From contig RCTD01000025.1 of the NCBI GenBank assembly GCA_014898415.1, positions 372,001 through 436,000 of the forward strand: a DNA stretch of 64,000 nt, in the 5' to 3' direction. The notes under the pieces are model-generated. The model ran no database searches. It saw only the letters and a list, made by a program, of their open reading frames with translations, and was not told the DNA's origin. A program made the position numbers and the translations under genes. Each line of letters begins with the position of its first letter. The stretch's first letter is position 1. The DNA comes from Stromatinia cepivora (taxonomy: Eukaryota; Ascomycota; Leotiomycetes; Helotiales; Sclerotiniaceae). This document shows positions 1-10,517 of this stretch, piece by piece.

Positions 1-410
1 ATCGATAGATCTAAAATACTTCTTATTCCCATTATGATTACTTGAAAAGATATTGATAATGATTAATTGATGAATTGCTCCTAAAAGAAAAATAAAAAGA
101 ATTATCAGAATTACAAATGACAAAGAATCAATTAATCCTAAAACAACTATAAAACTTTTTATTATCCTTTTCTAATTAGAAGAATCTTTTTCTTTTAAAT
201 CCAATAAAGAGCAATATCGAAACAATAACAAACTACCGATCATATATTAGAATTTAATGAATGCAGAGATTTTACAGAGTTTTCTAATCAATCGATGGTA
301 GACTATCAATTGTATACTGATCTTTAACAATGAAGCTGTTTCCTTGTAGAGATTTCTAGCTTTACTAGCAACATCCTTCCAACAACCGTAACAAATATAA
401 CCGGAAAAGT

Positions 411-1034
411 ATTTCAAAAAGAATTATAATATTCTATAAAGGCCTTATATTATAGATTAACAAAAAACAAATATTTGTAATTACTTTTAATACAGAATCA
501 GAATATATTGCAATAACAATATTCATTAAATAAAAAAGATAAGTTGTACAAATACTCAAAGATCTATTCAGATTAAATTATATTGAAAAGAACAGAGATA
601 CAGTTCAAATATTTGATAATAATCAAAGTACTTTAACTTTAACCAAGAATCTATATTTGTACAAACAATTCAAATATATAAATATCAATTATTATTTTAT
701 TAAAGATTTAATAAAAAAAAAGAAAATCGTTATTAATTATATCAATATATATAATATAATTGTTGATAGAATAATAAAGCTTTATATAAGGATTGTTTTC
801 GAAAGATTCAAGAAAATGTTAGGATTAATAATTTAGGAAAATCGAATAGAATATCTTTAATAAAGGAGTATTGGAAATAAAGCTATTATAGAATTAGAAT
901 TAAGATTATATAATTATAATAGTGTACAGACCATATTTGGGGATAATCTCAATTCTATTTCTACTAGAATTATAGATCCTTAGTTCAATTTATATAATCA
1001 ATAATACTACTACTTCCTGCACTAAAAGTTAACA
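411..1034 (+). mobile_element. Ty1/copia 3' end, copy A (RNase H tail plus LTR), decayed
   Basis: This is a second, more decayed copy of the sequence at about 2225-2857, in the same orientation and nearly collinear. The reading frame still recalls the copia RNase H tail: the segment for the NNNQ...LALIKN region (about 610-650), the YHFI-like region and the ERFKKMLGL tail (about 800-835) can be followed, with stop codons added. It ends in a 166-bp LTR after a purine tract (TAAAGGAG). The upstream part of the element is missing or unreadable. Differences from copy B are mostly transitions. Confidence 0.75.
869..1034 (+). repeat. Copia LTR, copy A (166 bp)
   Basis: The LTR starts TATTGGAAATAAAGC directly after the purine tract TAAAGGAG and ends AAAGTTAACA. 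It aligns over its whole length with the LTR at 2692-2857 and has exactly the same length. An original TGTT...AACA terminus (one G to A change at base 2) is inferred from the end symmetry. Confidence 0.7.
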
Positions 1035-1499
1035 ATTTATATATAATCAAATTCTTCTTTATTTCAAGGGTATCAGAATCATTTCAGATTTATATATTAT
1101 ACTATTCCTTTGTTGATATTTGCTTATGATTGTTTTGTATATTTATTTACGAATTATATAAATTGCTATTTTCTATATTTTTCTATTTGTTTCAGATCGC
1201 TTTTCGATTTGAAGGGTGTATTACAGAAAGCTCTATGATCCCCTGTATCTTATAAAGGATTAAAGCATATACTTTTTAATCGGAATAAAGGATCTATTAG
1301 CCCTTATCAATCTATCAATTTGATAAAATGATCCTGATATATTAATAAACAAAGATCTAGCCTAATTAAGATATATATCGATTAAATAATCATTCATTTG
1401 TTCTATATATACAGCTCTTGATTCATATAATCAAGGGCAAATCATTCAATTCTTTTACTCTATCAATCACGTATACCACCTATTCCCCGATCCATGAAA
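1035..1499. other. AT-rich spacer between copia copies
   Basis: This stretch has no open frame of note and no motif that I can identify. It may hold unreadable 5' parts of copy B or an unrelated relic. Confidence 0.5.
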
Positions 1500-1559
1500 G
1501 TGCTCTGTAATCATACTATCCCGTGATACAAACTAAAAAAGATTGAAGTTTATTATTGA

Positions 1560-2659
1560 AAAAAGAGCTTTTAATTATAGATTTTATACAAAGTTTAGCA
1601 GATTTATATTTATATATATCCAAAAACTATAATATAATATTATTAATATATATCGACGATATCGTTATTGTATCATATATATCATTACAAATCATTTGAT
1701 TTGATAAAAAACTATCAATCCGCTTTAATATCAAAAATCTAAAGGAAATTAATAAAATCCTAAATATTAGAATTATTTATAATAGAAAAATATATATATT
1801 AATTATAGATCAAAAAAAATATTTTGATATTATATTAATCAAATATAATATTATATATAAACAATATCAAATTAAGAAATTATCAATAATGGATTATATC
1901 CATCTTTGACTAGCAATTAACGATAATAAACTGATAAATATAAACGAATATCAATAACAAATAAAAAATATAATTCATTCAATAATATATATTCGATCAG
2001 ATATAGTATTCTCGATTAAAAGATTTTTACAATTTATAATAAAACTAATAAAATATTATATTATAGTTTTGAAGAATCTAATATAATATCTATAATCAAC
2101 AATCAAATAGAAATTATAATTCGGATTAAAGAGAATACAATCTGATATTTATAAAAAATATAATATATTTGATAATATAATAAAAGTATATATAGATATA
2201 GATTAGATTAATAACAAATATAATCAGAAAAATGTTTCAAAAGGAGTTATAATATTTTATAAAGGCCTTATATCGTGGAATAACAAAAAACAAATATTTA
2301 TAATTACTTTTAATACAGAATCAGAATATATTATAATAATAATATTCATTAAACAAAAAAGATGAATTATATAAATATTTAAAGATTTATTTAGATCAAA
2401 TTATATTAAAAAGAATAAAGATATTGTTCAAATGCTTAATAACAATCAAGGTGTTTTAGCTTTAATCAAGAATCTATATTTATATGAACGATTCAAATAT
2501 ATAGATATTAATTATCATTTTATTAGGGATTTGATAGAAAAGGAGAAAATCGTTATTAATTATATTAATATATATGATATGATTATTGATAGAATAACAA
2601 AGTTTTATATAAAGATTGTTTTCGAAAGGTTTAAGAAAATGTTAGGATTAGTAATCTAG
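1560..2659 (+). pseudogene. Copia reverse transcriptase/RNase H remnant
   Basis: The active-site motif Y-I-D-D is visible near 1648-1660, as in Ty1/copia polymerases. The last 75 codons (2432-2659) form an uninterrupted frame that reads as the copia RNase H tail: NNNQGVLALIKN, then RFKYIDINYHFIRDL, then ERFKKMLGLVI before the stop TAG. Upstream the same protein is cut by several stops (for example TAG/TAA around 2050-2210). It cannot encode a working enzyme. The family call rests on motif order, which is distinctive for copia rather than gypsy. Confidence 0.85.
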
Positions 2660-2691
2660 AAGGATCGAATAGGATATCCTTAATGGGGAAG

Positions 2692-2857
2692 TATTGAAAA
2701 TGAGGCTATTATAGGATTAGAATTAAGATTATGTGATCATAATGATGTATAAACCATATTTGGGAATAATCTCAATTCTATTCCTACTAGAATAATAGAT
2801 CCTTAGTTCAATCTATATAGTCAATAATACTACTACTTCCTGTACCAAAAGTTAACA
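2692..2857 (+). repeat. Copia LTR, copy B (166 bp)
   Basis: The LTR begins TATTGAAAATGAGGC right after the polypurine tract AATGGGGAAG and ends AAAGTTAACA. Length and termini match the LTR at 869-1034. Sequence 3' of it (AAAGAGTAG...) differs from that following copy A, which supports the boundary. Confidence 0.75.
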
Positions 2858-3254
2858 AAAGAGTAGTTTAAGGAATAAAGATCGTTTTTAATTATTCAAA
2901 TTCTATAGTATCTGTTATCCATCCATTATTTATAGTAATGAACTTTTATTCTTTATATAGAATAAGATCTATAGAAAACCATTATTATTGTATATATTTT
3001 TCTTTAAAAATAACAAATAATTTGAATATCTATTCTATTACCGAAATATATTCAATAAAAGATATCCAAACTCTTAAACCAGATTGTTTTTTTGAATAAA
3101 ACGATATTCTGAATTTCCTACTATTAAGTTATTTAAACCCTGACCTTCTATAATACCAATTTTATTCATATTCCATCGATTTTCGGGTTTAATATATTTA
3201 ATCGAAAACAAATTGAGCTTTTCAAATTATTTACCAATAATTTCATTAATAACA
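2858..3254. other. AT-rich stretch, no element recognised
   Basis: No open frame or repeat match was seen. The DNA is AT-rich like the rest of the block. Confidence 0.4.
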
Positions 3255-3298
3255 TCTATGTTGGATTTTGGATCATACCGTATATCTAAGCATGGGAC

Positions 3299-3448
3299 TG
3301 TGACGAACCCAACGAGCGTTTAGAGATCAACCTTAGAATTAAAAGCTACAAAGCTAAAGAGAGTGTGCTATGAAGCTATATATATGATTGGTTCGAAACT
3401 TAATATTGTATTAGCCCGATCGGATGCGATTATGTATATCTTGTGACA
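3299..3448 (-). repeat. LTR of the gag-only element (3' LTR, left)
   Basis: It starts TGTGACGAACCC and ends ATCTTGTGACA (TG...CA termini). It aligns over all 150 bp with 4825-4974, with mostly transition differences. The core GAGAGTGTGCTATGAAGC and the stretch TTAGCCCGATCGGA are easy anchors. Confidence 0.85.
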
Positions 3449-3463
3449 TTACTCCCTCCTTTT
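3449..3463 (-). other. Polypurine tract of the gag-only element
   Basis: On the minus strand this reads AAAAGGAGGGAGTAA immediately before the 3' LTR, the expected place of a plus-strand priming tract in an LTR element. Confidence 0.55.
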
Positions 3464-4150
3464 GAAGAGTTCACCTCGAACTCATTTAAAATGAATAATT
3501 TAAGTATAAAATGATCATTAATCTTCTTTTGATAAAAATGCTTGATATATAGATTACATTATAATCAACGAATATGTATCTATCGTATTATATGCTTCCT
3601 TCAAACGATCTTCAAAATATCGGCTATTGATCATCTCTCCTAGATCCTTATCATTATCGTTTTCGGGTTCAGTAGTCAGTGTAATAGCCGAAATAGGCTT
3701 TTATCGATTTCGGATTTCTTGATACGGATTTAGTGGATAGGTTTGTATTTAATAAAAGATATTTTTATATTGTATGCATTTATTTTGTTTATATAAAAGA
3801 GTTCTTTTAGAAGAGGAAAACTCGGGCGTTTGTATACAGGGTAGAATCAAGGTACGATCGGATTTGTCCGATTGGGTATCAAAAGGGTTAAGGGTATCAA
3901 TGATATTAAGGTTGTTAATATCTATTGGATTGTAATTCCAAGAGTGGGATGGATTCTGTAATATATATGGGGCTTTAAGTTCATTAGAATAAGATAATGC
4001 AGGGAATCCATTCGCTGTGTGAGTAATTAGTTGTTGTATGATCTAAATAAAATCAGAATAAGAATAAGGAAGAGAAAGTTGTTGAGAAAGATGATTTCTA
4101 AGAATAATATTGAATCCATTACGAAAGATTGAGATTTTATTCGAATCGGA

Positions 4151-4426
4151 TCAATTCTGATTTTTGGCTTTATAAAGGATTCTTTCGAATTTTGCAATAT
4201 AGGTATATAAAGAATTGGTTCTTTGTTTGAGAATGAATAATTTGTTTTCGGCTTTTTGGACTTTATTCGGATTGTTGTAAATACATATGAGTTGATTTAG
4301 AATCGTTATATGATTTAAGGGAATGTTTTGATTAAAAGAAGAAAGCTGAAATAGTATTATAGTTTGTATATAAGATTCGAGATTGAGATAAACATAGTAA
4401 AATTGAATTGTAGAATCGCTGATCAT
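4151..4426 (-). pseudogene. gag-like remnant of the nested LTR element
   Basis: This 91-codon frame lies inside the element between its LTRs. The C-terminal part (ENKLFILKQRTNSLYTYI and then AKFERILYKAKNQN) has the layout of the retrotransposon gag (capsid) domain, where a helix with a KL..LKQ pattern is followed by a Y...F..L helix. Codons are strongly AT-biased, as expected after RIP. No zinc knuckle was seen. Capsid identity is inferred from pattern and context. Confidence 0.55.
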
Positions 4427-4824
4427 AGTACCGTCTACTTATAGTTTCGCTTGAATCGAAGAAAGCCAGATATCGAACTTTTGAAAGTTATTATTGAACT
4501 TTTTAGGATTAAAGAGAAAGGGTTTCGGATGAGAAAGAGTATGAATAGTAAAAGTGTATTTGAGAATTAAAGAGTGTAAAAACGAGATTTTATTTTGTTG
4601 ATAAATCATTTTGTTACAAAGTTTTGTAATTGTGAGGTTTATCGAATTGTAATTTATAGTTTAGAAATTAAAGATAAGAAAAAAGACAATACTTTTGAAT
4701 AATATTAAGAAGATTTATATACAAATAAGAGAGTAGAAGTGATGTGCTTAGACAAAAGTAAGCGAAGTGTATATGAGTATGTGTAGATATTATTTCATTT
4801 CTTATTTGGAAGAGCTTTTAATAA

Positions 4825-4974
4825 TATAACAAACCTAATGAATATTTAGAGATCAATTTTAGAATTAAAAGCTATAGAGCTAAAGAGAGTGTGCTATAAA
4901 GCTATATATATGATCGACTCGAAGCTTAGTACTGTACTAGCCCGATCGGACGCGATCACGTGTATCTCGTGACA
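4825..4974 (-). repeat. LTR of the gag-only element (5' LTR, right)
   Basis: It starts TATAACAAACC (the counterpart of TGTGACGAACC, three G to A changes) and ends TATCTCGTGACA, followed at once by the GGGAC duplication. It pairs with 3299-3448 and has the same 150-bp length. Confidence 0.85.
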
Positions 4975-5106
4975 GGGACTATACTATAATGGGATTAGTC
5001 TGTACGTGATTCTACCGAATCACACAATCTGTATAATAGCTTCTAATTAGATAATCTTATAAAAAATAATGCTTTTTTATTTATTTAATATGATTTGTTA
5101 ACAAAT

Positions 5107-6877
5107 TATGAACCCGGGTTTTGTATATCATTATATAGTTTAGGGTTAATCTTCCGGGATGAAAAATCAAGTTCTCGATAGATTCGGTAGAGTAAACAAA
5201 CAAGGTTGATATAGCTGAGCGGGGAAGTCTGCTATACTAAATATAGTTGGCAAAGTGAAGAGTAGTTTGTATAACAAATAAATAGAGGAATTCGTTATAT
5301 TAAATATATTTATAAAATAAAATCGAATAGGATTATAGATTATTTAATGGATAAACGAGGAAGTTTGTTATACTAAATATATTAACAGAGTTGAATTTCA
5401 ATAATATAATTAGTATAGGAGAATTTGTTTTAAGAAATTATTTAGATAAAAGATACTATTTTTTTATACCCTTTTTCCGATAATTCAAAAATCAACCGAT
5501 TCCCTTAATATCTTTTTTCTCTTTCGAAAACCTTTTTGCCTTAAAATAAGCATTCTGTAAAGCAAAGTAATTTTTTCGAAATCTTTTCAAATAAGACTCG
5601 AATATTCCTATTCTTCGAATATCTTCGATCTTTATATAATTGATAGGTTCTTTGTAGAAAACCTAATAAAAGTATTAGAGATTATATTTCTGATATAGTT
5701 TTTGAAGGAACTATAAAACTCATATTTGTTTTTGTTTTTGAAGGAATTTTATATTATTTATATTAGAAGATTCTTTTATTTATTGTATTATATTAGAGAA
5801 ATATTACTGTTTTTGTTTTGAAGAATAACGCTTCCATTTTGAGGAAATGTTCTTTATATTTCTTTTGGGGATTCTTTATTAATATCCAACCCTTTCTCCG
5901 ATTACTATTTTTTTATATTATTGTTAATATCTTCGATATCTTTTTATTCTTCTTTTTGTAATTATAATTATCAACTTTGTCATCTTTTGATGTATTGCCT
6001 ATTATATATCGCCTCAATCCCATTTTGTTCTTACTCCTAGATTAATATTATTTTGTTGTATCTTCATATTTAACATTTACAACGATAACTACATTAATGG
6101 TTGTAGGGGAGAAGGAGAGTATCCCTGGTAAAGGAGCCGGAGGTGGAACCAGAGGAGGAGACTGTATACCGGAAGATATACAGAATGATATACTGAGAGG
6201 AGCGGACGATTATATTAATAGTAGAAGAATATATATCCAAATAAAAGGAGTATTAAGTTTCATTATATAATATATGGAAACCATTAGATATTTAATCAAA
6301 TGTAATACTAAAAATCGATAAATATTATAATTTCTTGAAGTTGGTAATTAATAAAGTTTATTAACTAATATATAAAGATTATTAGTGTTTAGATAAATAT
6401 AGTGTTAGAAGTCGGTAAATGCGGTGGTTCCCTGGAGCAAAAGCTATTAACTAATAATCTATCAGTCATCCTAATTGATAATTAGTTATATTTTTGTTAT
6501 AAAGAAAAGAGTTATAAGTATAACTTTATAAAATATATTATTCTATTAAAGAAAAACGTTTATATTATAATATAGGACCGAAAGCTTTAGTTTAATATAA
6601 TTGAAAGATTGGGAGTAGAAAAGATAGATTTCCTTTAATTTTTATTATAAAAAAAGGAATACTGATTATCCTTTAAAAATTATTATACTATTATAGAACG
6701 ATTATTTTATTCGAAATAATCTTGTTAGATTTTGGATTTTAAAAGATCTAACAAAAAAATAATTATCCAATACTATTGACTTTTTATTTCAGATTAACAT
6801 TGCTCAACTCGGTTTAAACCAATTATAATATTTATAATTTAACTTTCTCTACTTTTATATACATTACACTTCTAAAG
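5107..6877. other. AT-rich relic DNA with a GA-rich island
   Basis: No coding region is supported. A G/A-rich island at about 6100-6220 (for example GGAGCCGGAGGTGGAACC) stands out against the AT-rich surroundings. It may be a less mutated scrap of a transposon, but I cannot identify it. Degenerate tandem units occupy 5216-5440. Confidence 0.5.
5216..5440. repeat. Degenerate tandem repeat, about 61-71 bp period
   Basis: The phrase GGGGAAGTCTGCTATACTAA (5221) recurs as GAGGAATTCGTTATATTAAA (about 5285) and GAGGAAGTTTGTTATACTAA (about 5356), with a weaker fourth copy near 5417. The units differ mostly by transitions. Confidence 0.6.
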
Positions 6878-7044
6878 AAATATTAGATTTTAGATCATAT
6901 TGTATATCTAAATATAGGATTATATTATAATGGGATTAACCTGTATATGATTCTACCGAATCACACAACCTATATAATAGCTTCTAGCCAGATAACCTTA
7001 TAAAAAATAATGCTTTTCTACCCATTCAATATGACTTGTTAACA
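6878..7044. repeat. Dispersed repeat 'X', copy 2 (uninterrupted)
   Basis: It aligns with 3255-3298 plus 4980-5106, bridging the insertion point without a gap (GTATATCTAAATATAGGAT then TATATTATAATGGGATTAA). It contains the conserved inverted repeat TGATTC-TACC-GAATCA. It acts as the pre-integration 'empty site' for the nested element. Confidence 0.8.
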
Positions 7045-7719
7045 ATCTAAAACATATACAAAATCGATTCGATATTATCTTTTGGTTTTAATTTCAGGGT
7101 TTCTTTTCAAAAAATTCTGTATCCATCATTTTCCAAATGAAAAATCATCTTCTTTCACTTCGAGAAAGCTTTCACCCATTTCCCTTATTTATCGATGAAT
7201 AAGACTAATATCTAATAATTCCTATACTAATATCTAATCTACTAATACTCTTTCCTGAACCAAAACTATCTTTTGTATATTTTGTACACCATTTCTATAA
7301 AATAGATAATCATCTATTCGATTTTAAAATATAATACAAAAAACACTATATTCCGAATTGATTCGATATATAACTAATCCATTTGCAATCGCATCAAAAA
7401 CTATAGCAATATCATCTTCGATATAAATATTCATCATATTATAAATAATAATATATTCAAATTTTAGATTGATTGATTGAATGATTATTGAATTATTAAA
7501 GATTTAATAAAGGAGATTGCTTAAAATGAGGTGGTTTTTTAAGGTGGCCTAAAAGAGGGGGTGGCCCGAAAGTGGGGTATTAGACTTAAAGATTAGTATA
7601 AAAATTATTTATATAAATAATCTATAAATAATCTACAAATAATCTATAAATAATTTATTAATATATATAAATAATCCGATCTATAAACGGATATCTGGTG
7701 GATAATCCATTAGAATCAT
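7045..7719. other. AT-rich edge of the relic block
   Basis: No gene. A short G-rich patch near 7524-7590 (GAGGTGG..., AAGGTGGCC..., GGGGGTGGCCCG) and repeated AATAATCTATAAATAATC units at about 7610-7670 are the only visible structure. Confidence 0.5.
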
Positions 7720-7961
7720 TATCCGCTCTGTGGGTACCCGTTGCGCAGCCTATTCAAGACGATATAACAAGAAGTGCTTATAATCGTTTATTGTAAAGCT
7801 AAAGAAAGAAAAAAGTGAGTTGGCTTTATAGCCAGTCTATATACATGATGTGTGATGGTGATGTGGGACCATACAGAATATTCTAGGATATTCTACTGTA
7901 TTACTAACAGGGGCCAGCCTACAGGCTGATTGGCCTACGGGACACATGTAATACAACAACA
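7720..7961 (-). repeat. LTR-like fragment (probable copia solo LTR)
   Basis: On the minus strand this begins TGTTGTTGTATTACATGTG, carries a TATA-like TATATAGACTGGCTATAAAG and then a polyadenylation-like AATAAA, the usual order in fungal copia LTRs. Base composition is less AT-biased than the block to the left, so it may be a younger copy. The inner end is uncertain, and no partner LTR was found in the window. Confidence 0.4.
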
Positions 7962-8110
7962 CTTATTTGAAGTGAAGTAATATATTATGTGTCTACAGAG
8001 TTCTGTAGAGCAACGACTATTTAAGTGACGTTAGGTCTAGTGCGTGAGCACGCGACGCTACCGACAACTCCAATATAGGAGAACCGTTTAACATTCATAA
8101 ATCGAAAAAG

Positions 8111-8433
8111 ATGCCACCGTCCTCGTGGTCTTCATCCTCGTCAATATCATCCTCTTCTCCTGAGCTATACTCTGATTCTTCACTTACAAATACATCAAGA
8201 TCAAGAACATCTTCCCCCCCGACCCCTCAAAGTGATCTTGCAGCAATACAAGTTGACGCTACAAGCCTCAAGAATTATGCGAAACAATCCTTCGATAATA
8301 ATATGGGAGAAGTCCGCGCAGCCGCAAGCCGAGCTATGTAGACGTTGCTACTGCAAAGTTTGATGAGTACATCGATCCTCCTATGGATAGTAACACTTTC
8401 AGATTATGGGAGATCTACTTGGCTCGGTATTGA
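8111..8433 (+). pseudogene. Small hypothetical gene with a frameshift
   Basis: An ATG at 8111 opens a Ser-rich N-terminus, followed by a segment that looks like genuine protein (DLAAIQVDATSLKNYAKQSF) before TAG at 8339-8341. Shifted by one base, the frame continues as protein-like sequence (DVATAKFDEYIDPP, then FRLWEIYLARY) and stops at 8431-8433. Either a one-base indel near 8335 or an unrecognised tiny intron separates the parts. I do not recognise the family. It sits next to the LTR-like fragment and diverges from the JmjC-like pseudogene that follows on the other strand. Confidence 0.35.
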
Positions 8434-8641
8434 TGTCCCTGTTAATTTTAGTTTTTGTCGAATGAAGGAGATCTGAATGTAGAAATTTGGTGCTCTTATA
8501 ATAGCGGCCAATTGACCTTCATATAAAGTCAGAACAAGGCAAATTTCTATACCTTTCCCGCCTCACTTGTCTCCTTTACACTACAACAGCTTTTGAGATA
8601 ATGGTAACACATAAGCCATCGAACTCCGTATGACTAAATTT

Positions 8642-10517
8642 TTATTCCTCTTCATCTTCGTCGCTGACCCTAGTAATATCATCAAGCTCAAGTTCACGTT
8701 TGTGATACTCCTCCTGGATATGAAACCTTAACTCATTCATACTTTGCGGAAAGGGCTTGTTACAAGAACAAATGCTTTCCTTCTCGAGTCCACGTTGGTA
8801 CTCCTTAAATATACGCGGTGCTGACTTGGTGAGATTCTTCCATTCGGCATCTTGCAATCTCCCCTGTCCATCTATATTATTTACTAACCAAGCCAGCGAA
8901 GAAAGAGCAGCTTTGGCATAATCTGGTTGTGCGCGTATAACTGTTTCAACCGTTTTCAAGAGCCAACTACAATCCATTTCAATTTAGTCCGGATATTTCC
9001 CACGCTTGATTTGCAATTCAAGCATCTGCGCAGCTAAAGGAATGTCCTTTGCTGTAGAATAATTCATCCCTATCAAGTAAACTCCAAAGATTGTGAAGAC
9101 ACGGTGTGTAGTCCCCGCCTCAAGTGTCAGGGGATTATACATGGGCTCGTGACCTGATGTCTGTGTAACCGTACCACCTTCGGGTTCGGCCCCGTACCTC
9201 TGAATCCCCACGCCAAGCCCCTTTTGATCTGCCCATGTCTTCCGGTTCTTCTTCGATGATATAACATCCCGTACCAACCGGACTTTGTGGCATCTTTCAA
9301 CGCAAACTGCTCTTCCCACAGTCGTAGAATCTAAATGGATATCTGAGAATGAACCAGATGGAGTTACCATTACCGATGTCCCAATTTCTGGTGGTTGATG
9401 TAAAGCTGGCTTGTCCTTTATCCAACTACTAAGTGGTTGAACAGAGTCCGCACCAGGGAGATCACATCGTGCAATCTTATACAAAGGAAGTTCAACGTCT
9501 TTACGTCCCAGTTGATTAAGGCATTTCTCTGCCCACTCCCTCTTTTCTGTAGGCGTTGATGCTGACAGATTATCTCCCGCATGCCCTTAGGGACTACCCC
9601 GACTGACATGTACATCCTTGATTTCGGATGAATAAACGACGCGGGTCAATTGCGCTGTGAGCTTGGCTTCGGATTGGGTGGATTCTTGAGAGAGTTCAGG
9701 GAGAACAGGCCAAAGAGGGTGTCCTCCTCTATCACGAATGATATCGATACTGGTAAGCGTATTTATTGGACTATCGTTCAGTAAATCAGGCCAATATTTA
9801 GCGCCCTGAATATATTTCAAAACTGTAATAGATCAGGAAAAATTTCAACCGAAAGACTTATTTAAGGCTTACTTTCGTAATCAGCACTTGTTAGTGCGTC
9901 TGGAGAAACAGTAGCTATAGATACGGGAGTTTTCTGGAAAGCACTTTCTGATGTTGCAGACTGCTTTGGTCGTTTTGATATCACAGGCTGCTGCGTTAAA
10001 TTGCAGGCCTTTTTCCACGTTTTTTTGGTGACTGTATAATTTTTCGTATAATCCGAATATCATCGCGAACAACACCTGCATATTCTTTGGGCAAGCTTGA
10101 ATCAAGTTCGTTTTTCCCCTTATTATCAGGAACTTTCGATAATTTCCCTAATACAAAGTCCCATAAACTACCAACCGTAATTATCTTTTTCTTCGGCTCA
10201 TTTAAGCGGGTAAGGAAATAACCTTCATTAGCATATTCGATCGATTCTTTGATCATTCTCAACCTTTTCAGAGGAACTTGTCTTTGAGGCGGATCCCCTG
10301 TAGTGTTAGTTGCGATCCATCGATTTTTACTAGGCTTATTCTTGTAGTAATCTGCCCATTGAGATTTCAAGGAGGGATTAGAACTATTTGAATCGATGCC
10401 GGGATCAAGAGTCATCATGATGTTATTGATATAAAATTCTTTTGTCGTGTTAAGAAAGATTTGTGAAACAGCGAAAGATAATAATTGGTGTGAAAGAACA
10501 AATTGGGCGAGGGTCAC
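8642..10517 (-). pseudogene. JmjC/cupin-like domain gene, disabled by two in-frame stops and a frameshift
   Basis: On the minus strand one frame runs from about 9832 to 8642 and is broken only by TAA at 9587-9589 and TAA at 8984-8986; the protein resumes in the same frame after each. The middle part carries SFSDIHLDS, the H-x-D iron-binding signature of JmjC/cupin dioxygenases, and a later GTTHRVFTIFG that could supply the third His. Upstream, a good 40-base intron (9833-9872) joins it to an exon reading KTPVSIATVSPDALTSADYE. That exon connects to the N-terminal frame (10517-9996) only by a one-base shift near an A7 run at about 10015-10021 or by an unseen intron. Both TAA codons are one CpA-to-TpA change from CAA, as RIP would produce. 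JmjC identity is inferred from the motif. The start is uncertain (ATG at 10418, or further upstream). Confidence 0.6.

Larger units (their letters stand above)
1500..2857 (+). mobile_element. Ty1/copia 3' half, copy B (RT, RNase H, LTR), decayed
   Basis: A conceptual reading across stop codons gives the order expected for copia pol: a reverse transcriptase segment with the LLIYIDDIVIV motif (about 1640-1668), the segment resembling the copia connection region (about 1960-2040, 'IYIRSDIVFSI'), the ISWNNKKQ-like RNase H motif (about 2273-2295), and the C-terminal RNase H tail, which is still open at 2432-2659. A purine tract (AATGGGGAAG) and a 166-bp LTR follow. The 5' LTR, gag, protease and integrase were not found, so the element is truncated as well as mutated. 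Confidence 0.85.
3299..4974 (-). mobile_element. Small gag-only LTR retrotransposon (TR-GAG/TRIM-like), nested
   Basis: Two 150-bp direct repeats (3299-3448 and 4825-4974) flank 1376 bp, and the whole is bordered by the identical 5-bp duplication GGGAC (3294-3298 and 4975-4979). The insertion site is confirmed by the empty-site copy at 6878-7044. The only coding trace is a gag-like frame on the minus strand (4151-4426). A pyrimidine tract next to the left LTR reads as a polypurine tract on the minus strand, agreeing with a minus orientation. No reverse transcriptase or integrase motif was found, and 1.4 kb is too short for pol, so the element would depend on another for movement. Confidence 0.85.
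3255..5106. repeat. Dispersed repeat 'X', copy 1, split by a nested LTR element
   Basis: Bases about 3255-3298 and 4980-5106 together match one continuous stretch at 6878-7044. The left half ends GTATATCTAAGCATGGGAC and the right half resumes TATACTATAATGGGATTAG. Everything between is the inserted element at 3299-4974 plus one copy of the GGGAC target duplication. The repeat contains a short perfect inverted repeat, GTGATTC-TACC-GAATCAC (about 5012-5029), conserved with one change in copy 2. Reverse-complemented, its end reads TTGTTAACAA, so it may be a solo LTR of a copia-like element; that is inference. Confidence 0.75.
1..7700. repeat. AT-rich, RIP-like transposon-relic block
   Basis: This block is very AT-rich, full of TA dinucleotides, and almost free of long open frames, unlike the DNA after about 7.7 kb. 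Degraded coding traces can still be read (copia reverse transcriptase/RNase H, gag). Repeated copies differ mainly by C/T and G/A transitions, as expected of repeat-induced point mutation in ascomycetes. RIP is inferred; the AT bias, the repeats and the transitions are seen directly. No host gene is supported inside it. Bases 1-410 show no recognisable element. Confidence 0.85.
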
